From positions 1-7,729 of the forward strand of contig DPSD01000709.1 in NCBI GenBank assembly GCA_003538495.1: a DNA stretch of 7,729 nucleotides. Reading direction: 5' to 3'. The position numbers and the translations under genes were made by a program. This document shows, in pieces, positions 1-7,729 of this stretch. Each line of letters begins with the position of its first letter. The first letter of the stretch is position 1. Below the pieces are notes generated by a model that saw only the letters and a program-made list of their open reading frames with translations, was not told the origin of the DNA and did not search any database. This DNA is from Accumulibacter sp. GTDB taxonomy: Bacteria > Pseudomonadota > Gammaproteobacteria > Burkholderiales > Rhodocyclaceae.

Positions 1-485
1 GGAAAGACGTGGTTCACCACCTCGGGCGAAGTGCTCGGCCCGGTCATCATGGGCAGGCCGATTTGCGGGTTTACGGTGTAGTCGACCTCCGAGCCGCCGT
101 CGCGGCGACCGCTCAGGTTGACCATGATCAGGTCCGGACGATGCGCCTTCAGCGCCTCGTAGGAGAGCCAGCCCCTGGCCGGGAAGTTGGTGCTGAACAG
201 CCCGGCGTCGTCGCCGGGCGCACAGATCAGCCGGGTCAGCAACTCCTGTCCGCGCGGCTGGCGAAAGTCGACGGCGATCGAGCGCTTGCCTTTGTTCAGG
301 CCGGCCCAGAAAAGGCTGTGCCGACCATCATTGGTCAGCGGCCAGCGCCCGTAATCGAGCCCGCCGCCGATCGGGTCGAAGCGGATCACATCCGCGCCGA
401 GCTGCGCCAGGGTCATGCCACCGAGCGGCGCGGCGACGAAAGCCGAGCCCTCGACGACGCGCAATCCCTTGAGAATTCCTTCCAT
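1..485 (-). CDS. mct: 2-methylfumaryl-CoA isomerase (mesaconyl-CoA C1-C4 CoA transferase), N-terminal part, runs off the left edge
   Basis: This family III CoA-transferase relative is read on the minus strand from the ATG at 485-483 to the window edge (161 complete codons). The N-terminus (MEGILKGLRVVEGSAFVAAP, then GGMTLAQLGADVIRFDPIGG) and the later VNPQIGLPMMTGPS segment are what I recall as typical of Mct rather than of ordinary CaiB/BaiF transferases. In the 3-HP bicycle Mct moves CoA within one molecule, turning mesaconyl-C1-CoA into mesaconyl-C4-CoA, the substrate of Meh encoded nearby. The sequence stops just before the position where the catalytic Asp of the family is expected (about residue 165), so activity cannot be judged. 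The start is supported by the family N-terminus. The ribosome site is weak: AAGGA lies 12 bases upstream. It follows smtB on the same strand after 169 bases. The alternative is another CaiB/BaiF-type transferase. Confidence 0.85.
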   Translation of the reverse strand, partial: MEGILKGLRVVEGSAFVAAPLGGMTLAQLGADVIRFDPIGGGLDYGRWPLTNDGRHSLFWAGLNKGKRSIAVDFRQPRGQELLTRLICAPGDDAGLFSTNFPARGWLSYEALKAHRPDLIMVNLSGRRDGGSEVDYTVNPQIGLPMMTGPSTSPEVVNHVF

Positions 486-619
486 ACCAGTCACCAATCC
501 TTGCTGCGCGGGCAGCGGTTGTGGGTAAGTCGGCGGGCCACCGACGCGTCCCCTTGCTTACTGGCGGGTTCCGGTCCGGGGACTCCCGTCCTGCGAGCAG
601 CGGCTGGCAGCGCGCTCAC

Positions 620-646
620 GGCGGTCGCCGCATCGGCGTCACCGCC
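620..646 (-). other. Bulged hairpin just downstream of the smtB-like gene
   Basis: An outer 6-bp stem (GGCGGT/ACCGCC) stacks on an inner 5-bp stem (CGCCG/CGGCG) with a 3-base loop and a 2-base bulge. It begins 9 bases past the smtB stop codon, in the 169-base gap before mct. No T-tract follows it on either strand, so it is not a canonical intrinsic terminator. It could be an mRNA 3'-end stabiliser or an attenuating or processing structure between smtB and mct. The structure is seen in the sequence; the function is a guess. I see nothing else in the rest of the gap. Confidence 0.45.
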
Positions 647-654
647 ACTGGGCT

Positions 655-1881
655 TCAGATGACACGCTTCCGGCGGAGCTCGTCGATCTCGGTCGCGTTC
701 ACGCCAAGCAACTCGGAGAGCACTTCGTCGGTGTGTTGCCCGAGCCGCGGGCCGAGGTGCTTGATGCGACCAGGCGTCGCCGACAGGCGGGGCAATACCG
801 ATGGGACGATGACCGTCTCGCCAATATCCGCCTCGTCGATCGCCACCAGATTGCGCCGGGCGTGAAACTGGCGGTCACCGAAAATGTCGGCAATGCTGTT
901 CAAGGGTCCGGCAGGGGCGCCGGCGGCGAAGCAGCGGTCGAGGATCTCCTCGCGGCGCAGCGAACCGCACCAGTCGCGGACGATTTCGTTGACATCGTGG
1001 CGGCTTTCCAGCCGCGTTTTTTGGTCGCCGTACACGTGCGGCGCCGCCAGTTCGGGTCGTTTCATGGCAATCGCCAGGCGCTCGAAGAGCTTGTCGGTGA
1101 CGCACGATATGGCCACCCACTTGCCGTCTTCCTTGGTCGGGAAATGGCCGTGCGGACAAGCGAAGTCGTTGTGCGTTGGCCCGTGCCGCTCGCGGATCCG
1201 GCCGAACATGGCGTAGGCCGGCGCCAGCTCGTCGGTGCAGCGAAACACCGATTCGTACAGGGCGGCGTCGATGTATTGTCCTTCGCCGGTGCGATCGCGG
1301 TGGCGCAAGGCCATCAGGATGCCGATGCAGCCATACAGGCCGGTGAGATAGTCGCCGAGAGTGGTCGAACCCGGTGTGACCGGCGTTCCCCGCGGCATTC
1401 CCGAGAGAAAGGCGATGCCGCCGACCGCGTGCGCGACTCGGGCAAAGCCCGGCCGGTCGCGGTAGGGGCCGGTCTGGCCGTAGCCGGTGACGCGCAGCAT
1501 GATCAGGCGCGGGTTGATGGCGTGCAGCACGTCCCAGCCGAGGCCCCACTTTTCCAGGGTTCCCGGACGAAAGTTTTCGCACAGCACGTCCGCTTTCTCG
1601 ATCAGCTTCTTGAACAGCTCGACGCCTTCTGGAAGGTGCAGGTCGATGGTCACCGACTTTTTGTTGCGCGCTTCGCTAAGCCAGGCCAGCGTGTCCTTGC
1701 GTTTGGTCGGCGTCCCGAAGTAGCGCATCGGGTCGCCGCCCTTGGGGTTTTCGACCTTGATCACATCGGCGCCGAATTCGCCCAGAATGCTGGCGCTGTA
1801 GGGCGCGGCGATGACCGTCGCGGCGTCGATCACGCGAATGCCATCGAGCGGCAGCTTGGTCTCGGCTTGATCAGTGCTCAT
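655..1881 (-). CDS. smtB: Family III CoA transferase, probable succinyl-CoA:L-malate CoA-transferase subunit B
   Basis: The 408-residue product is a full-length family III (CaiB/BaiF/formyl-CoA transferase) enzyme. Visible landmarks are the N-terminal Rossmann-like start [19 protein letters not shown], the [13 protein letters not shown] block (residues 103-115) and [10 protein letters not shown] (131-140). The catalytic Asp is expected at D177 in [10 protein letters not shown], which corresponds to Asp169 of formyl-CoA transferase. In Chloroflexus, SmtA and SmtB together transfer CoA from succinyl-CoA to L-malate or citramalate in the cytosol. It starts 24 bases after the smtA-like stop codon, so the two are almost certainly co-transcribed. 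By eye they are more than half identical, which points to paralogous subunits. The ribosome site is modest (GAAAGA, 6 bases before ATG). The A/B assignment rests on order and length. Itaconate or another dicarboxylate is a possible alternative acceptor. Confidence 0.8.
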   Translation of the reverse strand: MSTDQAETKLPLDGIRVIDAATVIAAPYSASILGEFGADVIKVENPKGGDPMRYFGTPTKRKDTLAWLSEARNKKSVTIDLHLPEGVELFKKLIEKADVLCENFRPGTLEKWGLGWDVLHAINPRLIMLRVTGYGQTGPYRDRPGFARVAHAVGGIAFLSGMPRGTPVTPGSTTLGDYLTGLYGCIGILMALRHRDRTGEGQYIDAALYESVFRCTDELAPAYAMFGRIRERHGPTHNDFACPHGHFPTKEDGKWVAISCVTDKLFERLAIAMKRPELAAPHVYGDQKTRLESRHDVNEIVRDWCGSLRREEILDRCFAAGAPAGPLNSIADIFGDRQFHARRNLVAIDEADIGETVIVPSVLPRLSATPGRIKHLGPRLGQHTDEVLSELLGVNATEIDELRRKRVI

Positions 1882-1905
1882 GGGGAATCTTTCGCAGTGG
1901 CCTGT

Positions 1906-3273
1906 TCAGATGATCTTGCGTTGTCGCAGACGCTTGATTTCCTGCGCCGAAATCCCGAGCAGTTCGCGCAGGATTTCATAGGTCGCGTTACCCAGCGGTG
2001 GCCCGAGATTGGCGATCCGGCCAGGCGTAGCGGATAGCGTCGGCACGACTCCCGGAACGACCACCTCACCCAGACCTTCCTCGGTCAGGTGCGCCAGATT
2101 GCCGCGCGCGATGAAGTGCTCGTCCTCGAAGATGTCGGCGATGCTGTTCAGCTTGCCGATCGGCACCTCGCCGGCGATACAGCGCACCATCACCTCGTCG
2201 CGGGTCAGCGATTCGACCCAGTCGATGACCATCCGATTGACGTCGTCGCGTGCCGCCAGGCGCTTGCGCTGATTGCCGTAGCGGTCGGCAGCCGCCAGTT
2301 CCGGTCTGCCCATCACGGCCGCGAAACGTTCGAACATCTTGTCGGTGGTGCAGGCGATGGCGACCCATTTGTCGTCAATGGTGCGGAAGTGACCGTGCGG
2401 AACAGCGACGAAGCTGCCGGCGCCTTCGCGCTCGCGAATCTTGCCGAACAGCCCGTAAGCCGCGGCAATCTCGTCCATCTGGCGAAAAACCGCTTCATAG
2501 ATGCCGATGTCGACGATCTGCCCTTCGCCGGTCGCCTCGCGGTGGCGTAGCGCTATCAGGATACCGATCGCGCCGTAGAGGCTGGAGAGGTAGTCACCGA
2601 GCGGCGAAGTGCCAGGCAACACCGGTGTTTCGTGCGGGAAGCCGGCGAGGTACGACAGTCCGGCGAAGCCGTGCGCAATGTGGGCGAAGCCCGAGCGCCG
2701 ACGATAGGGGCCGGTTTGCCCGTAGCCCGAGACGCGGAGCATGACCAGCGCCGGGTTGGCCTCTTTCAGGATTTCCCAACCGAGGCCCCATTCCTCCATC
2801 GTTCCCGGGCGGAAGTTTTCGATCAGGACGTCGGACTTGGCGACCAGTTTCAGAAACAGGGCGACGCCTTCGTGCTGGCGGAGGTCGAGAGTGACCGATT
2901 TGCGGTTGCGACCCTCGCTGAGCCACGCCAGCGTCGCATCGTGGCGTTTCGAAGCCGTCCCGAAGCGGCGCATCGGGTCGCCGGCGATCGGGTGCTCGAC
3001 TTTGAGAACCTCGGCGCCGAATTCGCCGAGCATCGACGCCGCATAGGGACCCGCAAGGAACGTACCGACGTCGATGACCCGCAAGCCATCCATCGGCAGC
3101 GTGTCGTCCTCGCGCGTGCGCTCCTGATCCTGCGCGCTTTCCCGGCTGCGACCGTTCGGGTCTCTGTCCGCCGGTGCCGTGGTGCTTGTGCTCCCGGCCC
3201 TGGTCGCGCTCGAAGCGCCCGCGGCGGCAGAGTGCAGCGACGTCGCCTTGGTCGAAACTTCTCGCTCGTTCAT
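1906..3273 (-). CDS. smtA: Family III CoA transferase, probable succinyl-CoA:L-malate CoA-transferase subunit A
   Basis: The product has 455 residues: a family III CoA-transferase core from about residue 61 (MDGLRVIDVGTFLAGPYAAS) to the end, preceded by about 60 residues rich in Ser, Ala, Thr, Arg and Glu that look disordered. Core landmarks are NFRPGTMEEWGLG (153-165), [10 protein letters not shown] (181-190) and the expected catalytic Asp at D227 in LGDYLSSLYG. The C-terminus (RLRQRKII) matches that of the smtB-like paralogue (LRRKRVI). The start at 3273 is chosen for a strong Shine-Dalgarno site, GGAGG at 3285-3281, 7 bases away. Met61 would make a core-only protein but lacks a well-placed site. 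Its open frame continues far upstream, antisense to meh, but that is a codon-bias shadow. It heads the minus-strand run smtA-smtB-mct and would activate malate or citramalate with succinyl-CoA. An itaconate CoA-transferase role is the main alternative. Confidence 0.8.
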   Translation of the reverse strand: MNEREVSTKATSLHSAAAGASSATRAGSTSTTAPADRDPNGRSRESAQDQERTREDDTLPMDGLRVIDVGTFLAGPYAASMLGEFGAEVLKVEHPIAGDPMRRFGTASKRHDATLAWLSEGRNRKSVTLDLRQHEGVALFLKLVAKSDVLIENFRPGTMEEWGLGWEILKEANPALVMLRVSGYGQTGPYRRRSGFAHIAHGFAGLSYLAGFPHETPVLPGTSPLGDYLSSLYGAIGILIALRHREATGEGQIVDIGIYEAVFRQMDEIAAAYGLFGKIREREGAGSFVAVPHGHFRTIDDKWVAIACTTDKMFERFAAVMGRPELAAADRYGNQRKRLAARDDVNRMVIDWVESLTRDEVMVRCIAGEVPIGKLNSIADIFEDEHFIARGNLAHLTEEGLGEVVVPGVVPTLSATPGRIANLGPPLGNATYEILRELLGISAQEIKRLRQRKII

Positions 3274-3356
3274 GACCCTTCCTCCCAGCAGAAGAGCCAG
3301 CCCAAGGACTCGACTTCCGCATCGCGCGTCAGTTCGTGTGCCGACGCAATGCGCAC

Positions 3357-3388
3357 AGTATACGGGCAAATGGCGCCACCTGATGCAA
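3357..3388 (-). promoter_or_regulatory. Possible promoter for the smtA-smtB-mct run
   Basis: On the minus strand a good -10 hexamer, TATACT (3362-3357, five of six to consensus), lies in the divergent gap. The nearest -35-like element, TTGCAT (3388-3383), is 20 bases away, longer than the ideal 17, so any promoter here may need an activator. A start near 3350 would give a leader of about 76 bases before the smtA ATG. The hexamers are seen; promoter activity is inferred. Confidence 0.3.
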
Positions 3389-3432
3389 GCTTCTGACGCT
3401 ATCGGGGGCTGCTGCGCGGTCTGCGTACCAAC

Positions 3433-3461
3433 TTGAGTTTGTCCGCCGGCTGTGCTGTACT
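3433..3461 (+). promoter_or_regulatory. Candidate sigma-70 promoter with extended -10 for the meh-like gene
   Basis: TTGAGT (3433-3438, -35) and TGTACT (3456-3461, -10) are separated by exactly 17 bases. TGC directly precedes the -10, giving the extended -10 motif. Each hexamer matches consensus at four of six positions. Transcription would begin near 3468, leaving a leader of about 34 bases to the ATG at 3502 with GAAAGGA (3487-3493) as ribosome site. The leader length and ribosome site support this over other matches in the 228-bp divergent region. This is inference from motif and spacing only. Confidence 0.4.
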
Positions 3462-3501
3462 CCCCGAACGCTCTCCGGAAAACCCTGAAAGGATCCGCCC
3501 G

Positions 3502-4356
3502 ATGACCGAGACGACAACAGACTTCGCAGCATGGATTGGCCGTCGCGAGAGCACCGACGATGATCTGGGAGTGGTGCCGGCGCTGGCAGCGGCAGCGACG
3601 CTCGACGACACCACGACCCGTTTCGATAAAGGGAGCGCGCTGCCGCCGCTGTGGCATTGGTTCTATTTTCTTGCGCGGGCGCCGCAGGCGCAGCTCGACG
3701 TCGACGGGCATCCGCAGCGCGGCGGCTTCATGCCGCCGATTCCCTATCCGCGGCGGATGTTCGCCGGGGCGCGGATGCGCTTCCACCGGCCGCTGCTGAT
3801 CGGGCAGCCGGCGCGCCGTGAAGCGGTCATTCGCGACATCCGGCAGAAGTCCGGGCGTTCGGGCTCGCTGGCCTTTGTTTCGGTGCTCTGCAGCTATTAC
3901 CAGGATGGCGTGCTGTGCATTGAGGAGGAGCAGGACATCGTCTACCGCGAGCCTGGCGCCGCGGTCGCCCGCCCGGAAGTGATCGGCTGGCCGGCGGTGG
4001 AGGAGGGCGCTTGCGCGCGCGTCGTGACGCCGGACCCGAAACTGCTGTTCCGCTTTTCGGCGCTGACCTTCAACGCCCACCGGATTCACTACGATCGGCC
4101 CTACGCGACAAAGGAAGAGGGCTATCCTGGTCTGGTGGTGCACGGGCCGCTGACCGCCGTGCTGCTGATGGACCTGCTGCGACGGCATGAGCCAAGGGCA
4201 GTACGCGCATTCAGCTTCAAGGGACTGGCGCCGCTCTTCGACCTGGCGCCGTTTCGCTTGGTCTGCAGCATTCGGGACGGCCAGGTTTCGCTGGCGGCGC
4301 ATGCGCCGGACGGTGTAACCGCCATGAGCGCGAGCGCCGAACTCGCGCCGAACTGA
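3502..4356 (+). CDS. meh: Mesaconyl-C4-CoA hydratase-like protein (3-methylfumaryl-CoA hydratase), double hot-dog fold
   Basis: The 284-residue product resembles the FAS1-like/HTD2-type dehydratase group, with an N-terminal hot-dog half (about 35-150) and a C-terminal MaoC-like half (about 160-284). The first half carries PPLWHWFYFLA (48-58) and MPPIPYPRRMFAGARMRFHRPL (77-98). The second carries TFNAHRIHYDRPYA (189-202), followed by YPGLVVHGPL. The H196/D198 region and the HG at 214-215 are the likely active-site and CoA-binding positions. In the 3-HP bicycle Meh hydrates mesaconyl-C4-CoA to (S)-citramalyl-CoA in the cytosol, directly after the Mct step. The ATG at 3502 is chosen over the in-frame TTG at 3433 because GAAAGGA lies 8 bases upstream and the TTG falls in the candidate -35 element. 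Divergent smtA and nearby mct support the role. The homologous itaconyl-CoA hydratase (Ich) of itaconate catabolism is the main alternative. Confidence 0.8.
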   Translation: MTETTTDFAAWIGRRESTDDDLGVVPALAAAATLDDTTTRFDKGSALPPLWHWFYFLARAPQAQLDVDGHPQRGGFMPPIPYPRRMFAGARMRFHRPLLIGQPARREAVIRDIRQKSGRSGSLAFVSVLCSYYQDGVLCIEEEQDIVYREPGAAVARPEVIGWPAVEEGACARVVTPDPKLLFRFSALTFNAHRIHYDRPYATKEEGYPGLVVHGPLTAVLLMDLLRRHEPRAVRAFSFKGLAPLFDLAPFRLVCSIRDGQVSLAAHAPDGVTAMSASAELAPN

Positions 4357-6438
<2,082 letters not shown>

Positions 6439-6465
6439 GCGAACCACGGCACAGCCCGAGGAGAG

Positions 6466-6496
6466 ACGGAGGCCCGCAAGGCCTCCGTTCTTGTGT
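6466..6496 (+). terminator. Intrinsic terminator of nirS
   Basis: A perfect 9-bp stem (ACGGAGGCC/GGCCTCCGT) with a 5-base CGCAA loop is followed by the T-rich run TTCTTGTGT. It begins 28 bases after the nirS stop codon. On the opposite strand no T-tract follows the stem, so it should act mainly on nirS transcripts rather than on the convergent fpr. Confidence 0.85.
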
Positions 6497-6639
6497 CCGC
6501 TGATGGCCGACGATGCCGTCAATCGGCGCCGTTGCCAGGCAAGCCGCGCGCGAAGACCGAGCGGCGCCCATCGTGGCCACCTGGCGCTCGCTGGGCCGGG
6601 CACGATGAGTCGCCCGAAGGCGGCTTTCGGCTTGGCCGG

Positions 6640-7455
6640 CTACCAGTACTTCTCGAACGCCATCTGCCCGGGTATCCCGCGGCGGCTGGTGGCAAACCCG
6701 CGCGCGCCGAGTATTTGCCGCAGCGTCAGCGCCAGTTCGGGGTTGCCGCAGATCATCAGGCGCGATGCAAGGACACTGAGCTGCCTGCCTGCAGCTTCCT
6801 CCAGTCGCCCGTCGGCAATCAGGCGCGGGATCCGCGAGGCAAGCGCCGTCGCCCCTTGTTCACGCGTCACCACCGGAAGATAGAGCAGCCGTGCCGCGCC
6901 AGTGACCAAAAGGTGCTCATCGGCCAACGCGGCGAGTTCAGTCCGGTAGGCAAGTTCCGACGATCGGCGAACGCTATGGACGACGATCAACTGCTCGAAA
7001 GCGCGCCAGACCGACGGATCGCGCAAGATCGAAACGAACGGTCCGAGCCCGGTCCCGCTGGCCAGCAGCCACAGGTCTCGACCCGCTGCCAATTGGTCGA
7101 CCGTGAGAAAACCGAAGCTGGCGCGCTCGACCTGGATTGAGTCACCCACCCTCAGCCTTGCCAAGGCGCTTGAAAAAGCACCGCCGGGAACCAGCACGGC
7201 GAGGAATTCGAGGTGGTGGTCAGTCGCTGCAGAGACCATCGAAAAGGGGCGCCAGGCAATGCTGCCGTCGTCGGCGGCGAGGCCCAGCCGCGCGTAATGT
7301 CCCGGCGTGAAACGGAACGCGTCGTCGCGGGTGGTACGAAAAGAGAGCATCGTCGGCGTCCAGTAGCGCACGTCCAGAACGCGCTCCATGGTCCATTTCG
7401 AGTGGCCAGTCGGCACGCCAGCGATCGGCAGGTCGGGTGCAGCAGAGGGGCTCAT
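6640..7455 (-). CDS. fpr: Ferredoxin-NADP+ reductase, bacterial type
   Basis: The 271-residue flavoprotein exchanges electrons between NADP(H) and ferredoxin or flavodoxin in the cytosol (EC 1.18.1.2). An FAD-binding barrel comes first: KWTMERVLDVRYW (20-32), FTPGHYARLGL (49-59) and the FAD signature RPFSMVSA (69-76). The NADP domain has the glycine-rich GTGLGPFVSILRD (134-146) and CGNPEL (236-241). The C-terminus ends AFEKYW, whose terminal aromatic stacks on the flavin in this family. The ATG at 7455 has AGGAA 4-5 bases upstream. It gives about 19 residues before the usual SKWT-type start, so a downstream GTG (residue 14) is possible, though it lacks a ribosome site. The gene is convergent with nirS and not obviously in an operon with it. 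Likely roles are supplying reduced ferredoxin or the oxidative-stress response; context does not decide. Confidence 0.95.
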   Translation of the reverse strand: MSPSAAPDLPIAGVPTGHSKWTMERVLDVRYWTPTMLSFRTTRDDAFRFTPGHYARLGLAADDGSIAWRPFSMVSAATDHHLEFLAVLVPGGAFSSALARLRVGDSIQVERASFGFLTVDQLAAGRDLWLLASGTGLGPFVSILRDPSVWRAFEQLIVVHSVRRSSELAYRTELAALADEHLLVTGAARLLYLPVVTREQGATALASRIPRLIADGRLEEAAGRQLSVLASRLMICGNPELALTLRQILGARGFATSRRGIPGQMAFEKYW

Positions 7456-7483
7456 GCGGTTCCTGTTTCGAAAAGTGGAAGTC

Positions 7484-7497
7484 CGGTATTTTTACCG
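7484..7497. promoter_or_regulatory. AT-rich palindrome in the gap upstream of fpr
   Basis: CGGTA-TTTT-TACCG is a perfect 5-bp inverted repeat with a 4-base centre, in the only AT-rich patch of this region, 29 bases upstream of the fpr ATG. On the minus strand GGTAAAAATACC contains a weak -10-like element. It may be a small operator or part of the fpr promoter. The repeat is seen; the function is a guess. Confidence 0.25.
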
Positions 7498-7531
7498 CGA
7501 AAGTCGCGTCGCCGTCGAGGGATGCGAGCAA

Positions 7532-7729
7532 GTGCCGCCATCGGCTTACCGCGTTGCTGCTCTGCGGGCGCTTGACGCCTGTCTTTCAGTTGGCCTCCCG
7601 GCGCAACGCCAAACGCGAAAGGCCCGCTCGCAATTCGAAGCCAGGCTGCGCCTGCCGTTCCCACGGCGGGATCCGCTGCCACACGCCGAGAACCTGCTCC
7701 TGCTGGCCGACCCCGGCCGGGCCGGCCTG
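7532..7729 (+). CDS. Possible partial gene of unknown function, runs off the right edge
   Basis: An open frame of 66 codons starts at GTG 7532, with GAGGGA (7517-7522) nine bases upstream, and has no stop before the window ends. The predicted residues include RVAALRALDACL, then FEARLRLPFPRRDPL and HAENLLLLAD. This is a leucine- and arginine-rich, amphipathic-looking sequence with high G+C at third positions from about 7590 on. I do not recognise the family. The same frame is open back to an ATG at 7454 that overlaps the fpr start codon, but third-position G+C falls there, so the later start is preferred. An antisense frame ending at a stop at 7586-7588 covers the same bases and cannot be excluded. 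If real, this gene is divergent from fpr across a 76-bp gap. Confidence 0.3.
   Translation, partial: MPPSAYRVAALRALDACLSVGLPAQRQTRKARSQFEARLRLPFPRRDPLPHAENLLLLADPGRAGL

Noticed and set aside
9..662. Plus-strand open frame opposite the left-edge gene
   Set aside because: The minus strand encodes a recognisable Mct N-terminus; the plus reading has no family features.
733..2037. Long plus-strand open frame (434 codons) opposite the smtB-like gene
   Set aside because: It lies antisense to a gene with clear family motifs and a catalytic Asp. Its translation shows no known motif and is explained by high-GC codon bias.
3326..3399. 7-bp inverted repeat GCGTCAG ... CTGACGC in the divergent gap
   Set aside because: The arms are 60 bases apart and short; this is expected by chance in GC-rich DNA and no looping partner is evident.
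3274..4302. Upstream extension of the smtA-like frame into a 798-residue protein
   Set aside because: The extra 343 residues are antisense to the meh-like gene, Arg/Pro-rich and without motifs. A strong ribosome site at 3285-3281 marks the true start at 3273.
6525..6568. Inverted repeat GGCGCCG ... CGGCGCC between the nirS terminator and fpr, considered as an fpr terminator
   Set aside because: The 30-base loop and absence of a T-tract on the minus strand make it a poor terminator; no clear fpr terminator was found.
7586..7729. Minus-strand partial frame (47 codons plus stop) at the right edge
   Set aside because: It is antisense in the same codon phase to the plus frame with similar G+C by position. 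Its Gln-rich start mirrors Leu codons (CTG) of the plus frame, which looks more protein-like. Kept only as an alternative.

Overview
The window looks like chromosomal DNA of a GC-rich, denitrifying betaproteobacterium. Its gene content best fits the Rhodocyclales, in particular a 'Candidatus Accumulibacter'-like polyphosphate-accumulating organism. The organism call is inference. It rests on a Pseudomonas/Rhodocyclales-type cytochrome cd1 nitrite reductase next to a 3-hydroxypropionate (3-HP) bicycle gene cluster; homologues of that cluster outside Chloroflexi have been described for Ca. Accumulibacter. No rRNA, tRNA, CRISPR array, insertion sequence or phage gene was found.

Left part (1-4356), CoA-ester module. 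Three family III CoA-transferase genes lie in a row on the minus strand. Read in transcription order they are smtA-like (3273-1906), smtB-like (1881-655) and a 2-methylfumaryl-CoA isomerase gene, mct (485 to beyond the left edge). Divergent from them, across a 228-bp promoter region, is a double hot-dog hydratase gene, meh-like (3502-4356). In Chloroflexus aurantiacus these products act together. SmtAB moves CoA from succinyl-CoA to L-malate (or citramalate), Mct moves CoA within mesaconyl-CoA from C1 to C4, and Meh hydrates mesaconyl-C4-CoA to citramalyl-CoA. With the lyase Mcl and the hydratase Mch, which are not in this window and may lie past the left edge, they would convert glyoxylate plus propionyl-CoA into acetyl-CoA and pyruvate.

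Middle (4357-6496), respiratory denitrification. A 336-bp non-coding stretch carries a perfect FNR/DNR-type palindrome 79 bp before nirS. The nirS gene (4693-6438) is complete and encodes periplasmic cytochrome cd1 nitrite reductase with a signal peptide and all recognisable haem ligands. A strong intrinsic terminator follows directly, so no nir accessory gene is co-transcribed downstream.

Right part (6497-7729). A ferredoxin-NADP+ reductase gene, fpr (7455-6640), is convergent with nirS. Beyond it is a 76-bp gap with a small AT-rich hairpin, then a low-confidence partial reading frame running off the right edge on the plus strand.

Together the window places a mixed-acid carbon-assimilation module (propionyl-CoA, glyoxylate, C4 and C5 CoA esters) beside an anaerobic respiration gene and a low-potential electron-transfer enzyme. 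This fits an organism that alternates anaerobic carbon storage with oxic or anoxic respiration.
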